A DNA stretch of 64,000 nt from Rhyacophila brunnea (taxonomy: Eukaryota; Arthropoda; Insecta; Trichoptera; Rhyacophilidae). The translations under genes and the position numbers were made by a program. This document shows positions 1 to 12,278 of this stretch, in pieces. Under the pieces are notes generated by a model. The model saw only the letters and a list, made by a program, of their open reading frames with translations. It made no database searches and was not told where the DNA came from. The stretch's first letter is position 1. Each line of letters opens with the position of its first letter. The stretch spans positions 1-64,000 of the forward strand of contig JAGYXB010001604.1 in NCBI GenBank assembly GCA_022495005.1, in the 5' to 3' direction.

Positions 1-110
1 TTTGGGGAACACTACTGTAGATTGTAGAACATTATACTGCCCTTAACCTTAATGATATGTTTGGGGCCCGCTTCAGGATGTGGGGGATATGCCTTTAATT
101 ATCGGTAACC
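1..110. repeat. Short dispersed repeat fragment
   Basis: A stretch with the order 'cttaacctta..gat..' followed by 'ggggcccgcttc' recurs in diverged form near 51690-51785 ('ctttaaccttagcgata' then 'ctggggccccacttc'). No coding frame or terminal structure is visible, so the class is unknown. From 110 to 624 I see no further feature; the upstream exon(s) of the four-TM gene must lie there unrecognised or before the window. Confidence 0.3.
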
Positions 111-624
111 TTGGTAAAAGATTACCAAAATTGTCTACAATCATTCAACATAAAAAATGTTTCGATTTGAATTAAGAATTTTATTCACCGATAGTATCTG
201 CAATTTGCTTTACAATGAAGTAATGAAAATTGACGATATTCTCAAAATTGTAAGAATCTATCTCATTCTAAGAACAAAGAAATTGGAAATGCCAAAATCT
301 TGAATAAATGTAAGGCAATTTTCTGGAATTAGAAAAGTGATACTAATCAGATCGGTCTGATTGTTAAACCGTGCTGGTGATTTTTGTCAAAAGATTGCTA
401 TGTCATACGGTGCACACTCAATCTATATTTTTCCAATTGATGAGGCATGCTTAGGTATATTACATCATTAAAAAGGCTCACTATTTAATTTTATAATGGA
501 GACGTGTATCTCGTGTATTTCCAAAAATATGGATGATGTCAAAGGTTACTCCAATTTATAAGAATCATACCTACAAACTCATCAGTGGAGAACTATATCG
601 TTATTTCTGTTTCTTCTTTTACAG

Positions 625-2318
625 CGCACACTCATTCTGTAACTGAACTCTTCAAATTCTCCATATTCTTTGAAGTTTTGAAAGCATCCATAGGGCTAAT
701 CCTCACAGCGATTACAGTGTGGATGTTATTATGGGCGCCAAGTTTTAAAACTCGAGAAAATCCATATTGGTGCGGAATACCGGTAAGAAAATCTTGTTAA
801 ATTGCTGTTTTACAATAAATACTAGGCCTTGCACAATATATTGTAATATGTCAGTTAATATTCTTTCCATAAAATAATATATTATTTATTCCAGAAAGCC
901 ATAATTTATTTATAATTCACACATATGATAACATAATCGTAATATTAGTTATTTGCTTAGAAACTCTTGTGAAGTGTGATCCAATCTATGTTTGTGATGT
1001 CTGTATTTTGACTATTCATGCTTAGTTATTGTTTTTAGCTGCTGGCGTCTGGTATATTTGGATTGATTGTCGTTTGCTGTTTACGAAAAATGAAAATACG
1101 AAATTCCAAATGTTTTCCTGTAAATTATGTGGAAGTAAGTTGCCTTAGTGTTTTATACGATTGTCAAATACGCTGTTGATATTAATTTACTATGCAATTT
1201 TTGTCATTGATTTCTGTGGTTTAGTGGTGTTGTCAGGTGGCATAACAATTTCGCATTTGTATTTTATATTTACGTGAATTGAAAACATGTTGTTATCGAA
1301 CAATTGCGCCTGCGCTGCTTTTGCAAACATTTGAATACGTATATTGATATATTATGTAACTATGGCAACGTATTTATTAATCTATTGTTAATTAAATTGT
1401 GGGACTGTGATTTAATTACTATTCACTAAAGGTTTGTTTAATTTAAAAGCATTCTGCAAACAGTCGATTTCTATTAAATTGTTGAATTTTTGTTAGGTGG
1501 TTAAATCGGTAAAGCACATTGGCCGGAATTCAAAGGATGCAGGTTCGTGTCCTCTCTGGCGTCATATATTTTTTAAGATTTTCTAATAGCTATGTCTATG
1601 AGGTGTTTCCAAATGTTATTATTTGGGTATATCAAAAATATATAAACATTATATATATTTTATTAACATAATATATATTTTTTTTTAAATATGACAGCTT
1701 AAACCGGTTAGTTATTTGAGAAAAACTGACAACCGGATCTAGTTTTTCTCCGGTTAATTGAATGCCCCACTCTGAACCAATCGTATGATTTTTAATAAAC
1801 AAAAAATATTTTTGAAAATGCCCAATTTATCTTATCCCTTCATAAACGTAAAATCGGAATTTCACTGTAGGTATATGCTTTTCATAATAATATTCCACAT
1901 CTACATGGCCGTTTTCTTCTTATTTCAGGTAATGAGTATCATCTCCACGATACTGTCGGGAATTTTGTGCTTCGTTGCGTTCATACTGATAGTAGTGCAC
2001 ATCGTCAATTTCTCCAAGTTGAACTGCTCGCCGGTCAGTGTTCCCAATTCATCATGCGTCTGCGTTAACGCCGAGCTACATGATGAAAACGGTGCTTTTA
2101 TACCCCCCTATGAATACACTTTCAATTCTTTCCACTTCATTGATCTAAAATGCGCTGATGTCAAAGAAATTTTGACCATCATTTTTATAATTATTGCTGT
2201 AGCTACAGCAATGGGATTTATATTTATATCCATATACTCCTTCATCTATATCGCGCATTTTAGATCACAAGTATACTGTGAGGTTAATAGAATTGACTAC
2301 GTTACTTCGACCATATAA
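625..2318 (+). CDS. Four-transmembrane protein, 5'-incomplete, three exons
   Basis: Three exons join in frame: 625-782 (acceptor 'ttcttcttttacag', donor 'gtaaga'), 1039-1134 (acceptor 'gtttttag', donor 'gtaagt') and 1929-2318 (acceptor 'tatttcag', stop TAA). The first exon enters in mid-codon, so at least one upstream exon is missing. The partial product of about 213 residues has four hydrophobic segments: one in exon 1 (VLKASIGLILTAITVWMLLW), one opening exon 2 (LLASGIFGLIVVCC), and two in exon 3. A Cys-rich loop (CVCVNAE, KCADV) separates the last two. The order short loop, 'PYWCGIP', second helix and then a large loop before helix 4 resembles CD20/sarcospan-type tetraspans, but this is a topology match only. 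It was chosen over the longer single-frame readings because the three exons share good splice sites and matching phases. Membrane location is inferred; function is unknown. Confidence 0.6.
1494..1570 (+). repeat. tRNA-like (SINE-head-like) sequence
   Basis: An A-box-like stretch (TGGTTAAATCGGTAAAGC) and a B-box-like stretch (GGTTCGTGTCC) sit at tRNA-like spacing, followed by a T-run (atattttttaag). The anticodon arm is poorly paired, so this is more likely a tRNA-derived repeat head than a working tRNA gene. It lies in the intron between exons 2 and 3 of the four-TM gene. Confidence 0.35.
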
Positions 2319-2878
2319 TCTGATATTTTACTATAATGGTCGTCTTTAATGCTTTAAGTGAATAATTCATATAAATATTAACACCAATCACTGAGCTGCT
2401 GCAGTGGGATATAATATGCTACAATTAAATTATTTATGTATGTACTTAAGAGTGAAAGTCCATCTGAGAGATGTGCTTTAGTAAATGAATACACAATTAA
2501 TGAACCTGAACAAAGTATCTAATAATATATAACATGAATTGTAATGAAAAGGTCATTCATTATTCATAATGGTCAGTTTAAAGGAGGTCTAGAAAATATC
2601 TCATGTTGTCGTTCATTTTCTACAAACTCTTTCTCATGTATTCGTGTGAGACATGGACTCTTAACCCATTGAAGACAGATTTAAAAGGAGAAAAAAATAT
2701 TCTGGAACGCGAATAGAAAGAGATGCCAATATTGCTAAAATTATTAACATACGCCAAAGATTATTTATAGCTTCATTGATTGTTCCGAGAAATTCAGGTT
2801 TTGTCTGGTGTTTCTGTGTTTTAGATTATACCGTAAGTATAATTTATATATGAATGATACTATAATGATATTTATCAA
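2319..2878. other. 3' flank of the four-TM gene; no further gene seen
   Basis: AT-rich sequence without a supported ORF. At about 2659 the string 'ttaacccattgaagacagat' recurs almost unchanged at about 53242, which suggests a small dispersed repeat end. Confidence 0.4.
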
Positions 2879-3118
2879 CCACGGTGGCCACGCGGCTTAA
2901 GCGTTGGTCTATAACGCGGTGGATCCCAGGTTCGAATCCTGGGTCTGGCAAGTACACATATTGTTTTTCAATTTGTGTCTGTCAGGGTATGGACCTAATA
3001 GCTTGAGCAAGTGGCTGACATCCATTTCTCGTAAAAAAACAAAATCTGTTAATACAAACCTCTACTGTGTGGAGGCCCATATGATCCTATTAGGATCGGA
3101 CATGGTCGAAAGAAAAGA
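2879..3118 (+). repeat. tRNA-derived SINE, copy 1 (full length)
   Basis: The head carries A-box-like (GGTGGCCACGCGG) and B-box (GGTTCGAATCC) motifs. A shared body follows: 'gtctggcaagtacacatatt', 'gagcaagtggctgacatcca', then 'atcctattaggatcggacat' near the end, with an A-rich tail. Other copies are at 33827-34072 and 38693-38944, with partial copies at 11238-11457 and 61520-61630, so the family is genuinely repeated. As a SINE it would be transcribed by RNA polymerase III and moved by a LINE; the box motifs are visible, the partner is not known. Confidence 0.85.
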
Positions 3119-4555
3119 ATTTATATGAATAATTTCATGTGTGAATGCAAAAATTGGTGAGTGTGAGCGAAACTTTAGTCCACTCGACTGCATTACAGCC
3201 TACTTGAAATTGTACATGTCTGGACATGCAAAAATATAATAATTTAAAGTATTTGAAAAAAACATAACATTGACGAATAATATTAGTTTGAGAAATACTG
3301 GTATACACAATATTTTTTAACTAACTTTAAACTGATAATATGACCTTTTGATACCTCACTAATAGTTGTCAATCAAACAAATGTTAATGAGGGATAAAGT
3401 GAATTCACATATCCGTATATATATTCTCTTTTATAAACAGAATCATTAATTACACAAAAGTGGTTTTTCATCATATTTATTCACTCAAAAAAACAGTATT
3501 AGTTTTATATTATTTTATACTGGCAATTATTATTAAACCTTAATCAGAAATAATATAAAATAGACTTAGTAAATCCGTTGTGCGTGATATGTTTCTTCAG
3601 GGCACTATGGTTAAAGACGGCTCACTATTTTTTTCATTTGAACTCTATTAAAGTTGAATCTCTCCAGTTCATAGATCTGAATCGTACAAATCTTTGACAA
3701 TAATAATATATTAATTAAGTATAAGTATGCTACACAAAACTAATTTTATAATGTTAAGTGTTACTGAGAATACAGGATTTCTAATGTTTATTGAATATTT
3801 AACTATTTATTAAACTCTTTTGAGACGTTAATAAAAAATAATCAATTAGAATTAAAATAATCTATTGCTAGTTATTATTTTTTCACTATGGATAGACATG
3901 GTATTAGAAATAACATATGCTTCAATATATTTTATTTAACGTACTTGTTTCCACAAGGCCGTATCTAAATTCTTGCAATTTATTAGGAAAATAATGCCAG
4001 CATCTATTATATAATATTTAGGAACGTGCCTCATGTAGAATTACAGATAAAGATTGCCTAAAGACCCAACGTAATCCTGTTATAATTTTTTAAACACTGC
4101 CAAGAAAAATGTCTTGCATTTGTAAAAGGATTATTTCCACAATTAATAATTGAACCACTTACTTGCAATAGCGACTAAAACGTTCTTATTCAATTTTGAG
4201 ATAAATTTAATAACATATAATATCTTTGCTACCGTTTTAGCCGATTTTGAAACTAAGCTAGATTTTTAATAATCAATATTGACGTATTTAGCTGAGTTTT
4301 TAAATGAAAACTCAGATCATACTATGGTAGACAAATATATTTATCAAAATATATATCCAACTTATAATACTCGAAAAACCGTTTTAGCCACTTTTGAAAG
4401 TAAGCGCTTCAATTAAAGAAGTCATTTAAATGGCTAAAAACTTTAAAAAAATATTTTCATGCTTTGAAAAATGTTCCCCATTAATTTGAGGAACCACCGC
4501 AATATATAATTTAATTAATAACTATTTTGTTCAGTGCGTAATGCGAATAACATCT
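3119..4555. other. AT-rich noncoding stretch
   Basis: No convincing ORF, RNA gene or terminal repeat seen. Several short A/T-rich tracts only. Confidence 0.4.
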
Positions 4556-4810
4556 CGTCACTGTAGGATTGGTTTGTCGAATAGACCAAATGTTCAGGAG
4601 ACGAAAAACAAATTTCATAATCCTATATTTAAATACATGGAGATATTTAAATTGTTATTTTTACAGCATACGAATGATCTATTCATTACCATTACAAAGT
4701 AATTTAAAGAAAAGGATGGTTATGGTCCATTTAGATACAAAAAAACATTCTGCATTAAAAGGTGGATTTCGACAAAAACGGACATTCGACAAACCAATCA
4801 TATAGCGACG
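4556..4810. mobile_element. MITE of the 4-bp-TSD group, class A, copy 1
   Basis: A 255-bp element with inverted ends: left CGTCACTGTAGGATTGG, right (reverse complement) CGTCGCTATATGATTGG, both continuing into TTTGTCGAAT. It is flanked on both sides by ATCT. No ORF fits a transposase. Copies with the same ends and their own 4-bp duplications are at 14144-15188 (AAAT) and 38510-39121 (ATAA). A subterminal 'caggagacgaaaaac' is shared with other elements in the window. Non-autonomous; the mobilising transposase is unknown. Confidence 0.8.
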
Positions 4811-6156
4811 ATCTGTCATCGACTTATATTTTTATAATTAGAATATATTTTTTTAATTAGAACTGCTCTGAAGACCCGTGCGCATTTCAGGCTACATTTT
4901 TTTGGAAAATGTATGATTATACTATTTTATTAGATTGACAAGACTGGTTTTAACAGAATTTAATTGAAAATGTCTTTTAGGAAGAACATATTGAAGTGTT
5001 TGTTATGTCTAATACTAATATTAGTTGATGAGCATAATATTTTGACAATAAGTTAAATGCTATCATTAAAAATAACGTTTGGAAGGAAAGGACTGAAGGA
5101 ATGGAAATCGGGTTTATTAATCATTATTATTTTCTGATCAATCGATCAAGTCGACCAACTGTAAAATCCTGCAGTAATTTATCAAAACTGAAATAATTTT
5201 GATACAAAGATAATCTATTAAACAGATAATACTAAATGATTTTTTACGAGTGGTATTAAAAACATAATTCCGGCGACTTACTTGAACTCAATCGGGACTC
5301 ACTAATTTATGAATTAACATGTATACCAGAAAAAAAATACGGAACATATTATTTAACAACTTTACTCGCAAATGTTTATTTTTTACCAAATTCACAAAAT
5401 GACCAGCTATAATAAAAATACCATATTTAATCGTAAGAAATGAATTTCAACTAAGTAGGTATTCATATTTCTAGAATTAAGTATTCATATATTATTAATA
5501 CATGCATTATGTTATGCTAATTATATAGATGTACAATTTTATTTATTGACAAAGTTGTTATTGTAAGAATTAAATTGTACTGAATAATTACAATTATTTA
5601 TGATTATATGTATATCAAGTTTACATAATATATATCGAGATCTGTATGTGGTTGACTGTTATTAAATTTTTAAGCTTAAAATTAGTATGATATATTTTAT
5701 ATTAGCCTGGTGCTTACCTATTACCGTTGTGATTAAGCACTTGACCAATTTCAATTGGTTGAATAGTGAACATTATCTAGTTGAAGAACATTCCATTTCC
5801 CTTATTTCTGTTTATTATTACGTTACCTAGTTAATTTTTATTAATAAGTTTGCTTATGCATAATATACTATGAGTTATTTGCGCTCAAATTAATTTGTAA
5901 TGTTTCTTGAATCTCTTGTGTTTTAGAAATGTTTTTTTTTTCTATTCTAAAATAATGACTGATTTTTCTAGACTGCCATACTATTAACTTTCGGGCGACT
6001 GCTTCATTTTACTACACTCATTTATCTGTATAATGATTACATTATTATTTTCTATATATTTTGACATTATTTGACAGTGGAAGGTGGTCATTAATATTGA
6101 GTGTATGATTTCCCTTACATAATAACTTAAATGTATTCAGAATTGCAATCATACTC
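4811..6156. other. AT-rich noncoding stretch
   Basis: I see no gene, repeat end or RNA here. Reading frames are short and lack splice context. Confidence 0.4.
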
Positions 6157-6159
6157 TTA

Positions 6160-6619
6160 GAGCCTGTCCACAAGGTGCGAGTCCCATCGCGATTTACGGT
6201 GGAGTATCAGAAATGTCTTCCGTCCAGGAACGGCGTAGTTTGCGCGTTTGAAACAATTAGGTGAGGTAATTCATTTTTGATTCAACATAAAAAACAAACG
6301 CGAGTGTAGAAAAAAGCACAACTCAATTGTGTTGGTTGGTTTCTATGAGATTTTGTATTTCACGACTACTTCCAATACCTATTCTCGGCACTTTACAACT
6401 TAGGTGACATAATTTATTTTAGAGTAGCAATAAAAAGTCTCGCATTCGAGCGCCAAGAGGTCGTAATTCATTTTGTAATGGCTGTAAACGCTGCGATTGT
6501 CCAGAGTCTGGCGATTGTTGCGCGAAAGTAATCAAGCGCAAGCGCTTGTGGACAACTGAATTGGGTCACGTGTACCTGGAGAATGCGCAACTTGTTACTC
6601 GCGCTTTGTGGGCAGGCTC
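6160..6619. mobile_element. PIF/Harbinger-type MITE
   Basis: A 460-bp element with terminal inverted repeats GAGCCTGTCCACAAGGTGCG (left) and GAGCCTGCCCACAAAGCGCG (right, reverse complement). It is flanked by the trinucleotide TTA at 6157-6159 and 6620-6622. TTA/TAA target duplications are the mark of PIF/Harbinger. No transposase is encoded, and the interior is GC-richer than the surroundings. Confidence 0.8.
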
Positions 6620-6796
6620 TTATAGAATTAGAAATACTCAAATATTATGTTTGAACCTAGCTTACCCAAAAATAACCAGAATGGACTTAGTTCGCTGTGC
6701 TTGTGAGCCACTATAATATTATATTAATACCAATATATTATATTAATCAATTTCAACAAAATAAAAACTAACCCTATATTGAACACCTGTAAATTA

Positions 6797-7010
6797 TCAT
6801 AATAGATATTTGGGTTTTCACAGCATGTTCCTCCTTCTTCTTTCTCGACATTTCGGGCTCGTTCGTTGCAGAGGCCATGCTCAAGAGAGAGAATCTTTTG
6901 AGAATAGCCTTTGTAAAGAGCCCGAAACGTCTAGGTAAGAAGGAGGAAGAAAATGCATTGTATAACCCAAAAATCTATGATATCAAACAACCGTGAAAGT
7001 CTCAAACATT
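6797..7010. mobile_element. Foldback (palindromic) element, copy 1
   Basis: Two arms face each other: 'ataatagatatttgggtt' with 'aacccaaaaatctatgat', and inside them 'gacatttcgggctcg' with 'gagcccgaaacgtc', around a central 'atgctcaagagaga'. A second copy with the same layout but a different centre lies at 63241-63488. No ORF. Class unknown; the structure is that of a short foldback MITE. Confidence 0.65.
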
Positions 7011-8389
7011 ATATAACTGTAAATTAACTTAAAACAGTAGTAGACTGAGTTTCTATTATTAGGCCCAATTTATTCATTGTTCACAGGGTACAAGGGTTGC
7101 GGATAATGATGTATTCTATCCCAAGTCTCGACATATTATTAATTTCGATTAAATGTGTACATATCGGATAGCCCGGTCACTATGCATTACACACAGTGTA
7201 AACCTGGATGGGCACGTCAGTGTGAAGAATGCTGCATTATCGTCTACTGGCGAGCTACAGGTCCATTTTTCATCGAGCCTTTGAGTGTAAATTTTTTTCT
7301 GAAAATGTTTCCTGGTTTCTGTCTTGACATTATTGACAGTGTACTCGGTTAAAATGAAAAATTGCTGATGCTTCACATCAAACGTAGGATCTCGTAATAC
7401 GTCTAATTAAGACTGGGTGTGGTTGGGTTCTCAATTTACACTCATTTATTACTGTATTCAACAGAGGACTGAAAATATGCATCTGTTTTTCTCTGATCAT
7501 CACTAAATCGTCTGCAAAACTCAATTATCCATTTAGATCGACTTCTGCTTTAAAAACTTCTCTTACAATTTTTCTGACGTATAGGCAATATCGAGCTACC
7601 CTGCCACGAAGATTCACAATAAATTCGCCTCTATTCCTGTCTAACATCTGTACTTCTCTGTTCGAGGGTATACTGACAGAAAACAATAAGTCATTAAAAC
7701 AATCGCAAAAAGGACCTTAATTTTTTTTTTCAAAGCGTTCTCCCACTTTATGTTTTAAAAACATTTTTTCTACATTATAAAGACTAACATTTATGGCAAA
7801 CACAATATACGACATGTTACAAGTCCTGTATTTTATATACGCAGAACGCATGAGGTCATTATCATACTTTCTATCAGAATAAAAAAATAACAATATGATT
7901 TAATAATATTTCTATTTTTTCACCATTATATCCTATGCCTTTGTGCGTTTTACCAGGACGTAGAGCGTAAAATTATATACAGTGGCATTTAAAACAGAAA
8001 AACAGTAAAAATTGAGTTAATGCGTTCTGTCAGTATTCCCTCGTGTTTATAATGACCATAGTTATTATTACATCTTGAAATTTAATAGGTAATCAATGTT
8101 TCCACTACATCAATGTTATGTATTACTGTAATTTACTGACAATGATAAATTATTCATATCTTATTAGAAGTATAAAAATGCTACAATTTTTCAATTAATT
8201 TGAAATTATATTAAACCGATACTAAACTATTCTCCCCATAAAATTCTTTGTGCTTTGTGTTTTTTTAATTTATTGAACGCCTACATAATCAATATTTTCT
8301 CTCTTCATTTGTAATATCCTTATTATAATAGAATTTATTTTGACAATAATATGTTGTAATTTCAGAATTTTTTATTTTTTTATACTATA
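7011..8389. other. Noncoding stretch with one ambiguous open frame
   Basis: Overlapping ~70-residue frames run on both strands at 7149-7376. Neither has splice signals or a family match that I can defend. The rest is AT-rich with no feature. Confidence 0.35.
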
Positions 8390-8901
8390 CGATAGAACCT
8401 CGATTATCCGGACTTATTGGGAATGAAGGTAGTCTGGATAATCAATCATAATTGTTGGGGAAAGAAAAGTTCATTTTGAAAGAACAATTTTTATTGATAT
8501 ACCTATAGCTCCAATTAAATTTTTTTTTTTTGTGAGAATTTCAATTGCCTATTGATTTTTGCTTAACAGTAGCTTTCCTTTTCGAAGCTGCCAAATCACA
8601 AATACTTTCAAAACATAATATAAGCTGTCTTGAGTTACATTCTTCATGGCATTGTAAGCAATTGAAGCACTGAGAAGCTTCAGAATGTGTGTGACTCTAG
8701 GACTCATCACTCAGGAATCTTTTCTTTCTCTTCTTGATCTTGTTCCTCTGAGGCAGATATTTCCTCATTCAAAATTTGAAGTCCAGGATCGTTTGCATCG
8801 CAATTTAACCCGATTTATATAATTTGTACATCAGTGGAGTATTTTGCTTGATGCTAAAGAATAGTGTATTTTGAATAATCCGGATAATCTAGATTCCATT
8901 G
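8390..8901. mobile_element. Tigger/pogo-like MITE
   Basis: TA dinucleotides flank ends reading CGATAGAACCTCGATTATCC on the left and, reverse-complemented, CAATGGAATCTAGATTATCC on the right. The 'GAACCTCGATTATCCG' style of end and the TA target are typical of pogo/Tigger members of the Tc1/mariner superfamily. No intact transposase in the 512 bp. Confidence 0.7.
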
Positions 8902-9169
8902 TATTTATTTATATATTATGATGTAATATGTAATTATATTCAAGTGTCAGGCTTGATGTGATATTAGCCTGATATCTGTGTTTATTATAACAGTGCGTAT
9001 ATTTTTTATTTACATTTATCACTAAGATTAAAACATATATATATATATATCGTATTAGTTTGATCAAAAGTCAGATGAGTGTTTGGACTTCATTCATTTA
9101 CACAGTTTTTTAAACATTAATGCAATATTTCATTATGCAGCATTCAATTTTATATTATATGAATTAGTA

Positions 9170-9669
9170 CAGTCGAACTCAGTTATTACGATCACGGATG
9201 TAGCAATATCTCGGATGTAATGATGAAACATTCGTTTTAGTTTATGATTTTCATCATACGTTTATTCACTGTTTTAACGAAATATTGTCAAAAATTTTCT
9301 TAAAACCGTTAATGTGTTGATCGTTTAAAAACATTTAGACCCTAAGCAATAAAATCTGACCAGACAGAATGCCGCCGGGATCGCATTACTTTTATGACAC
9401 TAGTTAAGTAGTGTCTAAGTATCTACCTAATTGGTGTTTTCGCTGACAATATTGAAAAAGTATCCACGCACATATATGGTTGAAATCGACAATCGACACA
9501 GTTTTAAAAAAGTTTTTGATGATATTTTAGCTCGGTATATCCGATACGGAGCTTATTATTAAAGTGAATAAATGTATGGAGAAAATCATAAACTAAAATG
9601 TCAACGAATGTTTCCTCGTTACATCCGAGATCTCGCTATATCCGTGATCGTAATAACCCAGCTCGCCTG
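9170..9669. mobile_element. Tigger/pogo-like MITE with long inverted repeats
   Basis: A 500-bp element between TA dinucleotides. Left end CAGTCGAACTCAGTTATTAC; right end reverse complement CAGGCGAGCTGGGTTATTAC. Similarity continues for over 60 bp (GATCACGGAT, TCTCGGATGTAA, GGAAACATTCG) and then into 'aaactaaaatg / cattttagttt' around a central spacer. No ORF. Confidence 0.75.
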
Positions 9670-9771
9670 TATTTTGTTATTTTTGTCAATAATGTAACGT
9701 AAAGAGTTTTTTTAATTTCAGACATTCGTATGTTTATTATTGGATGTTAAACCTCAGTGCTGTCATCTTTA

Positions 9772-10561
9772 GGCCATCCGCTCGCGTGAATACTCAAAAA
9801 AGACGAGACTGAAACTCCAGGATCTAGCTAATGTATTTCAATGGCGGCTCGCTGACAGCAAGACTGGAATCACTCAGTTTCAAAACGTTCGCGACCGAAA
9901 CTGAATAGACGCAACATGCTAGTCTCCCAGTCACTCAGTTTCCTGTCACCCATAAAATAGTCATACCAATATCAGTAGATTCGATGAAAAATCATATTTT
10001 CCTACCATAATTGATAGCACTGAACTGAACAAAATTTCAAAAGTTAAAGATGAGCGAACCGATTTTTAATTTAAAATATAACGTCATTGAAACTAGAAAA
10101 TTGTGTAACTCCAAAAACACTACTTTACAGGAGAGACAAAAAACATAATGGTTTCCTATACAAATATATGGTTTTCGAGCTAAATCATCCATGATTTAAC
10201 AATGTTACAATTTTTCTGGAATTACAAAATTTGCAAGATGGATAGATATTATCAACGGCCACTAGATGGCATTCAAAGTCAATTTTCGATTAAAACGGAG
10301 TTACACAATTTTCTAGTTTCAACGACGATAAGGCAGATGTTGAGAAATACTTCTGCCCGTATAATCACAGGCTGCCAGAATATTCCCATAAAGATATTAC
10401 GGAACAACTTAAAATTAAGTAGGAAAGACAATGGGTTTGACAGTTCGAGGTTATGGGATTATTAGGTTTCAGTGGTGTGCGAAGCATCAGTCACTGGCCA
10501 GTTTATGAGTTCCATCGTCAACCAGTTCGTCAAATTTTAGTTTCTGCGTGAGCGGATGTCC
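9772..10561. mobile_element. PIF/Harbinger-type MITE carrying a nested MITE
   Basis: Terminal inverted repeats GGCCATCCGCTCGCG and, reverse-complemented, GGACATCCGCTCACG are flanked by TTA at 9769-9771 and 10562-10564. A 246-bp element (10082-10327) with its own 4-bp duplication sits inside, so this insertion is older. No transposase. Confidence 0.7.
10082..10327. mobile_element. MITE of the 4-bp-TSD group, class B
   Basis: Inverted ends CGTCATTGAAACTAGAAAAT (left) and CGTCGTTGAAACTAGAAAAT (right, reverse complement) extend about 31 bp to GTGTAACTCC. They are flanked by ATAA at 10078-10081 and 10328-10331. The subterminal 'ttacaggagagacaaaaa' resembles the motif in class A and class D elements. 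Nested in a PIF-type MITE. Confidence 0.75.
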
Positions 10562-10601
10562 TTAGTGATTTTTCATGATTCTAAAGCAAGTATGTATATT
10601 T

Positions 10602-10872
10602 CGTCGGTGTTTTGTAAAAAGGGCGAATTAACCAAAATGCTATTTTACAGGAGGAGGATTTTTAACTTATGAGATTTATTTGTTAATTACCTGTGGATGA
10701 TTATAAATATCTAACAAGTTTATAATAAAGCTTAGAAAGAATACTGTCATATAGGCATTATTATATAATATTTTAAAAGGCCTAACAAAGCTAGTGGGGT
10801 ACATATTGTATTTTCATTAAAATCTTGATTTCGCCAAAATGGTTGATTCGCCTTTTTTACAAAACACCGACG
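10602..10872. mobile_element. MITE of the 4-bp-TSD group, class C
   Basis: Inverted ends CGTCGGTGTTTTGTAAAAAG on both sides (right read as reverse complement), continuing GGCGAATTAACC / GGCGAATCAACC. The flanks are ATTT and ATAT, which is a 4-bp duplication with one mismatch. 'ttttacaggagga' lies just inside the left end. Ends resemble class D at 59521-59917. Confidence 0.65.
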
Positions 10873-10876
10873 ATAT

Positions 10877-11237
10877 CAGGGATTAAAACAAAAGTATTCT
10901 TATTATATAAAATTGTTTTATTTGTAGTCTTAAAATGAAGTTTGCAAAATAATTGACAATGGTTTTTTTATTACATAAATTATTAATGTAAATCATCTAT
11001 TTATTGCATAGCATTAGTCAAAATATGACAATATTTATTTTTATTATATTCACCTAATTTGGATATTATTAGCATATAAGTATTATGTTTGGGAATGTAT
11101 TTATATTAATAAATGAAATATTAAATAATTTACCAACCATTTTATTTTTATTTAATCAAAACTTTGTCACACATTATTTTGTGCACATGTTGAAGAAAAC
11201 CTTTTTATATAGCATGCAGTTCATACACATAAAGCAA
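10877..11237. other. AT-rich noncoding stretch
   Basis: Nothing supported is visible. Confidence 0.4.
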
Positions 11238-11520
11238 CCCGAGGATTAATCGATAAAAGGTTTGAATCCTGGGTCTGGCAAATACACATATTGTTTTTCA
11301 ATTTGTCTTAGGAGTATGGACCTAATAGGATGAGCAAGTGACCAACATCCATTTCTCCTAAAAACAAAAATCTTTCGATACAAACCTTCACTCTATGAAG
11401 GCAAGGTCCATAATAATATGTGATCTTATTAGGAACAGATATGGTCAGAAAAAAAACTTTGAATTAGATTGGTGAGACCTTCATCCAGCAGTGGATTTGT
11501 TTAGGTTGATAATGATTTAA
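11238..11520 (+). repeat. SINE copy 2 (head deleted) followed by an RTE 3' tail fragment
   Basis: From about 11238 to 11457 the SINE body is present ('ggtttgaatcctgggtctgg', 'gatgagcaagtgaccaacat'), but the A-box region is mostly lost. At 11469-11520 the sequence switches to 'accttcatccagcagtgga' and 'ttgataatgattta', which matches the 3' end of the RTE LINE at 28105 (opposite strand). The abutment could be chance or a chimaeric retrotransposition product. Confidence 0.65.
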
Positions 11521-12278
11521 ATATATCACCAATTAATTGGTTAATGGCTTTTAAATATTTTTGGGTTATATTGGCTGGTTAAATTTAAATAATTTTAATT
11601 GATTCAAAAAAAATCAACTTTATTGTTAACAGCCATATTATAAAAAATTTGGAACATTATATACAGTGCATCCCATCACATCCCGCGATGTGTTGTGTTG
11701 CCACGTAGTAATGCAGAACTTGAGAAAAAAGAAACGGACACTTGACACTCATTCGCTGAGTTAGAATTTACTTCATGCCTACATCATGGCTGCCAGCTTT
11801 GCGGCAGTATGCTAATGTCATTCTAAAATAGACAATCAGTTTATTTCAAAATAAAGATGTTTTCTAATTGTTTTGAATAAAATGTATAACTGAAATGGAC
11901 TCTGAGTAATATTCAAAAGCCTGTAGCTATTCTCAGCGGGTGGAAAAGAGCCAAAGAAAAGACTTTTTAAAGTCTCCATAAACATGATTATTAATTTATA
12001 ACATATGTACCATGTTTTCTTATTTTCCTGGAAGCAGGATGACGGAATCTGGTTAGCTTGGAACTCGAGTACGTAGCCTGTAGCCTAACCAGGTCTAATG
12101 TCGCTTTTTCAAAATATAATGAAGGCAAAATTTGAGTTTTGGTGACTCCTAGTCGTCAGATATTATTTTCTACACAAAATTTTAGTTGATAAGTACTATT
12201 TTTCTAGAAATGTAAGTTGACACTAATTTTGCTGACCCCCACACTTGGGAGGTTAACCCTACTTAGCGCTACTGAATA
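11521..12278. other. Noncoding stretch
   Basis: No supported gene. AT-rich, with no recognised repeat end. Confidence 0.35.

Noticed and set aside
223..249. First exon of the four-TM gene (ATG followed by 'gtaaga')
   Set aside because: It ends in phase 0, but the exon at 625 needs a preceding phase-1 end.
7149..7376. Overlapping ~70-codon frames on both strands that look vaguely transposase-like
   Set aside because: No motif could be aligned with confidence, there are no splice or terminal signals, and similar-sized frames arise by chance.
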